Position numbers and translations under genes: made by a program. The notes under the pieces were generated by a model. The model was not told where the DNA came from and did no database searches. It saw only the letters and a list, made by a program, of their open reading frames with translations. Below, in pieces: positions 1 to 11,220 of a stretch of 64,000 nucleotides of DNA. The DNA is taken from contig JADWOT020000006.1 in the NCBI GenBank assembly GCA_036345935.2, positions 8,220,519-8,284,518 on the forward strand. The letters are read 5' to 3'. Every line of letters starts with the position of its first letter. Position 1 is the first letter of the stretch. The stretch comes from Taenia hydatigena. Lineage: Eukaryota > Platyhelminthes > Cestoda > Cyclophyllidea > Taeniidae.

Positions 1-144
1 CACTCTAACAGGAATTCCCATATTCACCGCAATTGCAAATGGAAAACGTGGCCATTAGAACCGACTGCGCTTACTACAGTTCACGTTCCCATGTAGACAG
101 AGACACGTCAACTCCTACGTCTCCGAGTCATTGCTATAATTGCT

Positions 145-163
145 GTTGTTGTTGTTGTTGTTG
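145..163 (+). repeat. (GTT)n trinucleotide run, left arm (mirrored at 10068-10086)
   Basis: About six GTT units, repeated as ACA/AAC units in the right arm at mirrored coordinates. A cysteine-rich frame over it is an artefact. Confidence 0.9.
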
Positions 164-481
164 TAACTTTGCATCCGCACCAGCAAGCTCATGGAGGACA
201 CATTCGACGCACCTCATCCCATTCAAACATTCAGCCAAACCATCCCACGAATATTGTTCACCTTTGAGTCACATTAGAGTACCCACCAACTGCTGTAAAA
301 TGCACAGAAAGGGGAAAGGGCAGACGCCTCTACCTTAACCTCGATAATGGCAGCTGGCATTTCGTCTTCTGTCCTGATTCCTAATCGATGGGTGGGTTGT
401 GTGTGCCGGTCCAGCCCGCATTTTGAATACGATGTCATGAATCCAGACACCATCGGTGACGTGATATGCAGTAAGTGCCGA

Positions 482-483
<2 letters not shown>

Positions 484-528
<45 letters not shown>
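484..528 (+). repeat. (CA)n microsatellite, left arm
   Basis: An uninterrupted CA dinucleotide run of about 45 bp. Its mirror copy (GT) at 9703-9747 has exactly the same length. The Cys-Val and Thr-His open frames across it are translation artefacts of the repeat. Confidence 0.98.
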
Positions 529-531
<3 letters not shown>

Positions 532-3500
532 ACAGTCACAAAATTGAAAGACGGTGTCAGTGGTTCCCGTCTGCGCCGGTTGGATGTGGATCAGCCAGAG
601 GTCTAGTGTCATGGCAACAATGCAGGAGGCATGCGTCACAATGCTGGGTAAGCAAGTCGTCACATCCATTCATTGTCATCTAATTTGACGTGCTGTGCAT
701 TTGGCTAGCAGCGGATCACATGCCGCAATTCGCTCCCGATTATTGCTAGTTGAGGCCTCTCCCCACTTCATGCTCATCAAAGTAGCCTGAACAGCCAGCC
801 AGTAATCACTCAGCGACGCAGTCATCGACTTCTCTTCCAAGTCATCAGCGTTGGTCTTGGTCCAATACAGTCAAGTTGATGTGTCTTTCCCACAGTTGGG
901 TAAAATCGGGAACCAAACAACCCACTTGCACATGTGTATTGTGGACACGATGTCTGCGACTCGCAAACAAATCACCACAACCAATTGGTGTCTAGGAGTG
1001 CTTACTTGAGTCCCATGCTCCCAGTCACCTCGAGGCAATGCGATGCATCATGCGTCACCACCGTGATACTACTCACTCGGTTACGAACCGACTACCACGT
1101 GTGTGGTAAATAAATTTTACCAAAACTGATTTCACCGAAAGTACTCTGTGGAGTTGTTAGTTGAGGCAGTGACACTGAACTCGTCCTGGAGCGAGGTGAG
1201 GTGCACCATCAACTGTCACAAATCAAAGGCACGACGGTTCTTACTACATGAACCTTCATATCACCGAATGGGATGAGGCACTTTCCACCACCAACGAATG
1301 CTACTTCCCCTGTTGAGTGTGCATGCAGACAAGTTCGTGTCAAACTTCACTGCGATTTGTTGTTGTCTCTAAGCTCCCGCAGTCAGTTGAGGCACCAGTT
1401 ATGCGCATATTCGTAAAGCACTTAAACGGCGACCGTAGCTCACACCATTCTTGCTAAAGTCGGCCAAGGCACCCACGCTGACACTCACTTTGGCGGTGGT
1501 TGCAACAATAGCTTGGTATTAGGATGAATGACAAAAGCGAATAAGGTGGTTGTTGAAGCAGTGTTTCAGAAAGAGCCACAAGAGATAGAGGGAGGAGGAG
1601 AGGGAGGGAAGTTGCACCATGGCATTGTTTAGAAGTTGAGGAGTCCAGAATAGACAGTGATACTTGCACATGCTGTGTGACACCATTGGTCGTGCGTCTG
1701 TTGGTGACAGCCCCCAATGCCGTGATTCCCATCTCATCACTACAGTGGTCGTTCCTGTGAGCATTCAGTGCGTGGAACGTTAACAAATCTCTACACCACA
1801 CCAGACGTGGTCCTAGCCACTGGGCTTCGGAAAACACATCCGACGTCAGACATCGTCTTGTCCGCACATCAGAGTCTGAAGAGTCTGCTCGCAACTTGAC
1901 ACAAAAATGCAAAAGGTAGTTGATGAACGGTGGTGGAAAAAGCCGCACCGAGTTTGCGAAAGAAGGTGTAGATGTCATCATAGCACAGTAGTCACACCTA
2001 CAATGCACCATTACCACAGCAGAACAAAGACAGATTGATTTAGTGATGGAGGATGAAATAAAGCACCAACATTCGACGAAATGGCGATAACACTCGCTGT
2101 GAGGTGTTTTGAATTGTCGCCATCGCCGTCATGTGCTGCCATAACGTGGGTATTAGTTGAGAGGGTCCACATCATCACATCATATCTGTGCCTGTCCTAT
2201 GCACACCAACAAACCTCCCAATCCCACTGTAATTTCACCTCGAAAGCGTACTCTCGTTGACAAGGCGCTTGTCAACACGCGTGTTCCCCTCTTCGCGTCA
2301 AATTTCAACACGGTGCAACTACACTCTGTGATTCGTTCGGACTCAAAGTTGTGCACAGTGGACTCGTCGTCTCGCGAGCAATAAAGCAGACCCAAGGAGA
2401 CGCCGAACTGCTGGTATGAACATGACAAATTCGTTTTCATCGCCCATCCCCATCACCACCTGTCACCTCACTTATCCGCACGCAAATGGGTCGGCGTGCG
2501 AATGCGACATTTTGGCAGGTTTCGTGGGGCCACTGAGGATGAGGTGCTAGCAAAGGAATGCGTCGATGGGGCAAGTCAGTGGTGTGGCTAAGACGTGCAC
2601 AATCCAAAGGGGCAGTGGTGGTCATGTGCTGCCAGAATCGAGGTGCAAGCCAATGGAGGGTGTGCTCGTGAATCATTGGTCGCGATGTGGACGCATCCTC
2701 GCTGCCATCAAGATGAATTTTGAAGCCGCAGAATGTGATGGCTTGGGAGCCACAACCGTGCCAAACTGAGAGACGTTATATTAATGAAGCAGAACTTCGT
2801 CTTAGCTAGTCCAAATCTCAAGACGTCAATGCCAATGCCAGTTTGGTTGCAACTCAAGTGGAGCTAATTTACCACCTCTGTGTAACCATTGCTAAACACT
2901 CAACTTTTAAATTCAATTTAAAATGCATGTGCTAAAGCTTTACTTCTAGCAAGCCTTAGAAAGCACAAGTTTTGCCAGGATGCTTGGCGTCGTAGGCGGG
3001 AGGGATGCGACTGCTCGCTAGAAACAGAACACAGATTCATCCAAGTGACATCAAGAGCTACTCTTGACTTCCGCGTCCCAATCAAAGGGGATCGTGGTTT
3101 GTCGACACCAACAAGTAATGCACTTTCCCTTTGCAGTGAACTCCAGTTGGGCTTTCGGTGTATACTGATTGGTGTAACCGATGGTGCTTGGCTCGCATGC
3201 TTCAATTTGATTGCATTCATCTTTCTGGCGCATGAGGGACCGAACGGAGAAGTATCCAGGAGCTGTCCTTGAATGTACCAAGTGTGCTTGCCAGTGAGGT
3301 CGCGCAGAAGGCACACAACCATATTGGTTAGTGGCCAGCAGTAGAGAGGACTCTGCGGCTCAAAGAAAGTAGAACACGTTTCCACAAATGAAAATGACGA
3401 ACACTAAAAGTAGACTGCCTCCATTATTTTGTTTCATGCAGATTTTAGATGAACTGTAAGCTTTGCCCACTCCTTAAACAGACCAAATCAGCTTATTTCC

Positions 3501-5004
3501 CCTACGGCGTCATCCTCAAACCGATGTCTGCGAGAAGCTAGCATAGTCTCCAGTGCTTTTGAAATCAACCAAACACCACAAGGAGTGTGGCCTCTCCTGA
3601 ACCGACCTCGTGGATTCCCGTGATCTGGTGAGGCGAAATCTCGAGCTGGCTGCAGTCGCATGTGGTAGTCTACGCATTGCAAAACTTCTCCATGAGTATT
3701 GTGCATTGCCACAAACCATCACCAACATCTCAAACACGGGTCCCTGATGTGAGGATGGAGTTGCAGTACTAACATAGGATTTTGGCGCAATGGGTGGGTG
3801 TGAACTACTCAGCTTCGAAATGAGGCTTGCTAACTCAACACCGCACCTCCTAGTCCGACTGAGAGCGATTCAGGTAAGAAGCACCTGATTTGCAAAGCCA
3901 TTCTTACACGAAGAGATGATTGGTTTTGCTTCTATACCCTTAACCTTCGGCCGGTAGTTAGACTATTCTACTCTCCGTGATTGTTCCATTAATCGAGCCG
4001 CCCAATTACTCCAAGGTTACACTTTTGTGTCTTCAATGAGTGCTACCTTCAAAGTTGAAAACCAACAAGAATTGCTGAGACCGATTTGATCCATCAAAGT
4101 TGTCGCAGTATTGTCAAGGTGGCGATCATGCTTCGAGATGGAGAGAATGCGCTGAACATTGACGGGATTGGGAGAGTGCACGTCCGACTAGCTGCGTTGA
4201 CGAATTGTCCACTATCGTTCATGTGGTAGGTAAGACCCTGTTATAGGGAGAGGCAGAGGTCGCACATTGCGCAAAACAGGAGCGTTTGGGCTGTCTTCGA
4301 AGCACGTTATAAAAGCACGCAAATGTCGACACGGATTTTTGATCTGCACAATGCGTCGTTTGTGTCGACGCCACTTCGAAGTCTCTGCCACGGTGAACAC
4401 GCGTCGAAAGAGGAAGTTGCGTACGAGGAGGTTGAAGGAAGGACTGCATCTGGGCGATCCTCATACACTGACAATTTCTGAGTGAGTAATAGGGAGGACG
4501 AAGAGGTGGGGAGAATGAATTAGTTCCACTGAAGATTCTTAAGTGAAAACAAGTCAACCAAAGGCGACCAAGTCAACCCTCAAAACAGTCCCATGAAAAC
4601 GGCAATCACACTTTTCTAAGAATAAACCTCGCAACATCAGTGTTTGCACAAAGTAAAACCCACGACAATGAAGTCCGACTCCTCAAGGCTCAAACTAATA
4701 AATGATAGTGCTGCTGCCATAGCATTTACCGACCAAATTGACTCCAGGGTTGGCATTTGTACTTCACTGGTGGCGCAAACGTTCTGCCACTTTTGCCTAC
4801 TTTTGGCGTACGGATGAAGAGAACGTCACTTCTGTGACTTCTTGAAGTCCTACCATCCAGGTGCTCATGCAATTTGTTATGACCCAACATGGGCCATTGG
4901 ACCAAGTCTGTGGCGTTGCAATCGATGAGTGTTTGATAGGAGGATGGGTTAGTTAGTCGAAGGTGGCCGATTTCCAACAGAATGGTAGAAAATCATCGAG
5001 ATCT

Positions 5005-5226
5005 TCCTAATATCCACTGTTTTCGAACGCGCCTATCCTTAAAACCACATCAAATGAGCGTAAAAAGTCTGTATCATGAAAGCGCAGTAAACCACTGACC
5101 TCTTCAAAGGGGATTCAAAAGTGACGAAAGGAGGTTCGGTGGTAGAACTGATCATTTGAATGACCACTGGAGTTCACGAATTGTCCGCTCTTCTACTCTC
5201 TTGGCAGTACTAAAGCAAAGCACTCG
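5005..5226. other. Single-copy spacer at the centre of the palindrome
   Basis: These 222 bp separate the arms and are not self-complementary over their length. Pairing ends sharply: 5004/5227 pair, while 5005/5226 and 5006/5225 do not. The right junction lies inside a 10-bp perfect palindrome (cgagatctcg, 5225-5234). No gene is seen. A loop of this size fits a real inverted duplication better than a read-through chimera with no loop, but it does not settle the point. Confidence 0.9.
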
Positions 5227-8200
5227 AGATCTCGATGATTTTCTACCATTCTGTTGGAAATCGGCCACCTTCGACTAACTAACCCATCCTCCTATCAAAC
5301 ACTCATCGATTGCAACGCCACAGACTTGGTCCAATGGCCCATGTTGGGTCATAACAAATTGCATGAGCACCTGGATGGTAGGACTTCAAGAAGTCACAGA
5401 AGTGACGTTCTCTTCATCCGTACGCCAAAAGTAGGCAAAAGTGGCAGAACGTTTGCGCCACCAGTGAAGTACAAATGCCAACCCTGGAGTCAATTTGGTC
5501 GGTAAATGCTATGGCAGCAGCACTATCATTTATTAGTTTGAGCCTTGAGGAGTCGGACTTCATTGTCGTGGGTTTTACTTTGTGCAAACACTGATGTTGC
5601 GAGGTTTATTCTTAGAAAAGTGTGATTGCCGTTTTCATGGGACTGTTTTGAGGGTTGACTTGGTCGCCTTTGGTTGACTTGTTTTCACTTAAGAATCTTC
5701 AGTGGAACTAATTCATTCTCCCCACCTCTTCGTCCTCCCTATTACTCACTCAGAAATTGTCAGTGTATGAGGATCGCCCAGATGCAGTCCTTCCTTCAAC
5801 CTCCTCGTACGCAACTTCCTCTTTCGACGCGTGTTCACCGTGGCAGAGACTTCGAAGTGGCGTCGACACAAACGACGCATTGTGCAGATCAAAAATCCGT
5901 GTCGACATTTGCGTGCTTTTATAACGTGCTTCGAAGACAGCCCAAACGCTCCTGTTTTGCGCAATGTGCGACCTCTGCCTCTCCCTATAACAGGGTCTTA
6001 CCTACCACATGAACGATAGTGGACAATTCGTCAACGCAGCTAGTCGGACGTGCACTCTCCCAATCCCGTCAATGTTCAGCGCATTCTCTCCATCTCGAAG
6101 CATGATCGCCACCTTGACAATACTGCGACAACTTTGATGGATCAAATCGGTCTCAGCAATTCTTGTTGGTTTTCAACTTTGAAGGTAGCACTCATTGAAG
6201 ACACAAAAGTGTAACCTTGGAGTAATTGGGCGGCTCGATTAATGGAACAATCACGGAGAGTAGAATAGTCTAACTACCGGCCGAAGGTTAAGGGTATAGA
6301 AGCAAAACCAATCATCTCTTCGTGTAAGAATGGCTTTGCAAATCAGGTGCTTCTTACCTGAATCGCTCTCAGTCGGACTAGGAGGTGCGGTGTTGAGTTA
6401 GCAAGCCTCATTTCGAAGCTGAGTAGTTCACACCCACCCATTGCGCCAAAATCCTATGTTAGTACTGCAACTCCATCCTCACATCAGGGACCCGTGTTTG
6501 AGATGTTGGTGATGGTTTGTGGCAATGCACAATACTCATGGAGAAGTTTTGCAATGCGTAGACTACCACATGCGACTGCAGCCAGCTCGAGATTTCGCCT
6601 CACCAGATCACGGGAATCCACGAGGTCGGTTCAGGAGAGGCCACACTCCTTGTGGTGTTTGGTTGATTTCAAAAGCACTGGAGACTATGCTAGCTTCTCG
6701 CAGACATCGGTTTGAGGATGACGCCGTAGGGGAAATAAGCTGATTTGGTCTGTTTAAGGAGTGGGCAAAGCTTACAGTTCATCTAAAATCTGCATGAAAC
6801 AAAATAATGGAGGCAGTCTACTTTTAGTGTTCGTCATTTTCATTTGTGGAAACGTGTTCTACTTTCTTTGAGCCGCAGAGTCCTCTCTACTGCTGGCCAC
6901 TAACCAATATGGTTGTGTGCCTTCTGCGCGACCTCACTGGCAAGCACACTTGGTACATTCAAGGACAGCTCCTGGATACTTCTCCGTTCGGTCCCTCATG
7001 CGCCAGAAAGATGAATGCAATCAAATTGAAGCATGCGAGCCAAGCACCATCGGTTACACCAATCAGTATACACCGAAAGCCCAACTGGAGTTCACTGCAA
7101 AGGGAAAGTGCATTACTTGTTGGTGTCGACAAACCACGATCCCCTTTGATTGGGACGCGGAAGTCAAGAGTAGCTCTTGATGTCACTTGGATGAATCTGT
7201 GTTCTGTTTCTAGCGAGCAGTCGCATCCCTCCCGCCTACGACGCCAAGCATCCTGGCAAAACTTGTGCTTTCTAAGGCTTGCTAGAAGTAAAGCTTTAGC
7301 ACATGCATTTTAAATTGAATTTAAAAGTTGAGTGTTTAGCAATGGTTACACAGAGGTGGTAAATTAGCTCCACTTGAGTTGCAACCAAACTGGCATTGGC
7401 ATTGACGTCTTGAGATTTGGACTAGCTAAGACGAAGTTCTGCTTCATTAATATAACGTCTCTCAGTTTGGCACGGTTGTGGCTCCCAAGCCATCACATTC
7501 TGCGGCTTCAAAATTCATCTTGATGGCAGCGAGGATGCGTCCACATCGCGACCAATGATTCACGAGCACACCCTCCATTGGCTTGCACCTCGATTCTGGC
7601 AGCACATGACCACCACTGCCCCTTTGGATTGTGCACGTCTTAGCCACACCACTGACTTGCCCCATCGACGCATTCCTTTGCTAGCACCTCATCCTCAGTG
7701 GCCCCACGAAACCTGCCAAAATGTCGCATTCGCACGCCGACCCATTTGCGTGCGGATAAGTGAGGTGACAGGTGGTGATGGGGATGGGCGATGAAAACGA
7801 ATTTGTCATGTTCATACCAGCAGTTCGGCGTCTCCTTGGGTCTGCTTTATTGCTCGCGAGACGACGAGTCCACTGTGCACAACTTTGAGTCCGAACGAAT
7901 CACAGAGTGTAGTTGCACCGTGTTGAAATTTGACGCGAAGAGGGGAACACGCGTGTTGACAAGCGCCTTGTCAACGAGAGTACGCTTTCGAGGTGAAATT
8001 ACAGTGGGATTGGGAGGTTTGTTGGTGTGCATAGGACAGGCACAGATATGATGTGATGATGTGGACCCTCTCAACTAATACCCACGTTATGGCAGCACAT
8101 GACGGCGATGGCGACAATTCAAAACACCTCACAGCGAGTGTTATCGCCATTTCGTCGAATGTTGGTGCTTTATTTCATCCTCCATCACTAAATCAATCTG

Positions 8201-9699
8201 TCTTTGTTCTGCTGTGGTAATGGTGCATTGTAGGTGTGACTACTGTGCTATGATGACATCTACACCTTCTTTCGCAAACTCGGTGCGGCTTTTTCCACCA
8301 CCGTTCATCGACTACCTTTTGCATTTTTGTGTCAAGTTGCGAGCAGACTCTTCAGACTCTGATGTGCGGACAAGACGATGTCTGACGTCGGATGTGTTTT
8401 CCGAAGCCCAGTGGCTAGGACCACGTCTGGTGTGGTGTAGAGATTTGTTAACGTTCCACGCACTGAATGCTCACAGGAACGACCACTGTAGTGATGAGAT
8501 GGGAATCACGGCATTGGGGGCTGTCACCAACAGACGCACGACCAATGGTGTCACACAGCATGTGCAAGTATCACTGTCTATTCTGGACTCCTCAACTTCT
8601 AAACAATGCCATGGTGCAACTTCCCTCCCTCTCCTCCTCCCTCTATCTCTTGTGGCTCTTTCTGAAACACTGCTTCAACAACCACCTTATTCGCTTTTGT
8701 CATTCATCCTAATACCAAGCTATTGTTGCAACCACCGCCAAAGTGAGTGTCAGCGTGGGTGCCTTGGCCGACTTTAGCAAGAATGGTGTGAGCTACGGTC
8801 GCCGTTTAAGTGCTTTACGAATATGCGCATAACTGGTGCCTCAACTGACTGCGGGAGCTTAGAGACAACAACAAATCGCAGTGAAGTTTGACACGAACTT
8901 GTCTGCATGCACACTCAACAGGGGAAGTAGCATTCGTTGGTGGTGGAAAGTGCCTCATCCCATTCGGTGATATGAAGGTTCATGTAGTAAGAACCGTCGT
9001 GCCTTTGATTTGTGACAGTTGATGGTGCACCTCACCTCGCTCCAGGACGAGTTCAGTGTCACTGCCTCAACTAACAACTCCACAGAGTACTTTCGGTGAA
9101 ATCAGTTTTGGTAAAATTTATTTACCACACACGTGGTAGTCGGTTCGTAACCGAGTGAGTAGTATCACGGTGGTGACGCATGATGCATCGCATTGCCTCG
9201 AGGTGACTGGGAGCATGGGACTCAAGTAAGCACTCCTAGACACCAATTGGTTGTGGTGATTTGTTTGCGAGTCGCAGACATCGTGTCCACAATACACATG
9301 TGCAAGTGGGTTGTTTGGTTCCCGATTTTACCCAACTGTGGGAAAGACACATCAACTTGACTGTATTGGACCAAGACCAACGCTGATGACTTGGAAGAGA
9401 AGTCGATGACTGCGTCGCTGAGTGATTACTGGCTGGCTGTTCAGGCTACTTTGATGAGCATGAAGTGGGGAGAGGCCTCAACTAGCAATAATCGGGAGCG
9501 AATTGCGGCATGTGATCCGCTGCTAGCCAAATGCACAGCACGTCAAATTAGATGACAATGAATGGATGTGACGACTTGCTTACCCAGCATTGTGACGCAT
9601 GCCTCCTGCATTGTTGCCATGACACTAGACCTCTGGCTGATCCACATCCAACCGGCGCAGACGGGAACCACTGACACCGTCTTTCAATTTTGTGACTGT

Positions 9700-9749
<50 letters not shown>

Positions 9750-10230
9750 TCGGCACTTACTGCATATCACGTCACCGATGGTGTCTGGATTCATGACATC
9801 GTATTCAAAATGCGGGCTGGACCGGCACACACAACCCACCCATCGATTAGGAATCAGGACAGAAGACGAAATGCCAGCTGCCATTATCGAGGTTAAGGTA
9901 GAGGCGTCTGCCCTTTCCCCTTTCTGTGCATTTTACAGCAGTTGGTGGGTACTCTAATGTGACTCAAAGGTGAACAATATTCGTGGGATGGTTTGGCTGA
10001 ATGTTTGAATGGGATGAGGTGCGTCGAATGTGTCCTCCATGAGCTTGCTGGTGCGGATGCAAAGTTACAACAACAACAACAACAACAGCAATTATAGCAA
10101 TGACTCGGAGACGTAGGAGTTGACGTGTCTCTGTCTACATGGGAACGTGAACTGTAGTAAGCGCAGTCGGTTCTAATGGCCACGTTTTCCATTTGCAATT
10201 GCGGTGAATATGGGAATTCCTGTTAGAGTG
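5227..10230 (-). repeat. Right arm of the giant palindrome
   Basis: This is the reverse complement of 1-5004, with one observed substitution (G at 8310 for the complement of T at 1921). The visible match ends at 10230 only because its partner base would be position 0, outside the window. It holds the mirrored GT microsatellite (9703-9747) and ACA run (10068-10086). No gene is supported. Confidence 0.97.
9703..9747 (+). repeat. (GT)n microsatellite, right arm
   Basis: The mirror image of the CA run at 484-528, with identical length. Dinucleotide runs mutate quickly in length, so the match bears on the age or authenticity of the palindrome. Confidence 0.98.
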
Positions 10231-10814
10231 TTAGGGAGTCATTGACCCAACTTGCTGCCAATGCTTGGGAGAGAAAAAGTAATGTAAGCACGCCATGTGT
10301 AAGAGAATGCTAAGGCACGATTAAATTGAGACTGGTAAGTTGCATGCGCTGCGAGCATGGAGGCAAAACAGCTTCCCACCTGTGCAGTGTGAGCGACAAG
10401 GTGAGGAAGCAACGCACGTTGTAGACGTCATCATGCACCACTAGGCTTGCCTTAAAAGCATCTTGCGTTGTAGAACACTTGCAGAGAGTAAGTGAAGCAC
10501 CGAAATCTCCCATTTATTGGGATTAAGAAACGCACCTCAACCACTTGGCGTACATCGGGCTCAATCTGACCAGTTTAACGAGGAAATCAGTAAGACGTTG
10601 AAAATATGGCTCGGCATTTCGCACCCTTACATATTGCAAATGGAGTGTTGCGTCTGCAGTTCATGGCACCCACACACACGCACACGCACATCGACTTCCA
10701 AGGACGGAGTGGCACGTGGCTCAGAAGTGTGGGTAGGTAGTGGATGGTTCGAGGTGCAAAATTAAAAAAGAAAGGTCATTTCCCACCACATGACAGTTGG
10801 TCACGCGATTCAGC
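10231..10814. other. Non-coding sequence next to the palindrome
   Basis: This begins directly after the visible end of the right arm. A single TTAGGG (10231-10236) is present without tandem copies, so it is not telomeric. It holds a short CA-rich stretch near 10670-10690. I see no gene. Confidence 0.5.
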
Positions 10815-11220
10815 ATTGCTATCAAGTGTAAATAACGAAACGTCCTCCTGAACTGCATGCATCACCTTGTGGTGATTCACCACTCAACACACTCAAATTG
10901 TTGCAGCACCTCGCCCTCACCAGTTGGGACGCAATTGAATGTGAGGAAGCTGGCTTCCGCAGCCTCTCAACCGGGTCGGTCGCGTCTGGTAGGGTGGAAG
11001 AGAGCGAACCACATCCATCAGGCTGGCTTCATGGCCGTAGCACAACGTGAGTGTTTCTGTTTAGAGGGGTGCAGTACAATCGGGAGCGGAGTGGAATACC
11101 GTGCCGATGGTAGACTGACGCATGTCACTGTTTGACAACGCATGCAAGTAAACAATGGCATGCAGTTGTTTGAGTGCTCACAAGTTACAACAAGTCATTG
11201 TACCGAGACTCACTGAAAAC
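10815..11220 (+). repeat. Dispersed repeat family B, copy 1
   Basis: This segment aligns with the reverse complement of about 47780-48165. Shared blocks include a start near 'tatcaagtgt', the stretch around 10855-10905 with 'ttgtggtgattca', the 'aaacaatggcatgca' block near 11150 and 'caagtcat' near 11191. Several small indels separate the copies, for example an extra block in copy 2 near 48030-48060. The copies are clearly diverged, so this looks like an old interspersed element. No coding capacity is evident. Confidence 0.8.

Larger units (their letters stand above)
1..5004 (+). repeat. Left arm of a giant near-perfect palindrome
   Basis: The arm is the reverse complement of 5227-10230: positions pair so that coordinates always sum to 10231. 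This holds at the outer edge (1/10230), at a GTT run (145-163 with 10068-10086), at a CA microsatellite (484-528 with 9703-9747) and at the inner edge (5004/5227). It also holds for every open frame compared, so no indel is visible. The one difference found is T at 1921 against G at 8310. Pairing continues to base 1, so the arm may extend further left. No frame here has a recognisable domain or start context, and I call the arm non-coding. It could be a true inverted duplication or an assembly artefact. Confidence 0.97.

Noticed and set aside
274..669. Cys-Val and Thr-His repeat proteins across the CA/GT runs
   Set aside because: They are direct translations of a dinucleotide microsatellite.
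1454..2017. 187-codon frame (minus) repeated at 8214-8777 and many other paired frames inside the palindrome
   Set aside because: They recur only because the arms are duplicated. None has a recognisable domain, promoter or codon pattern, and several overlap on both strands. The duplication is not evidence of coding.
10231..10236. TTAGGG directly at the visible edge of the palindrome, possibly a telomere
   Set aside because: It is a single unit with no tandem copies, so it is most likely chance.
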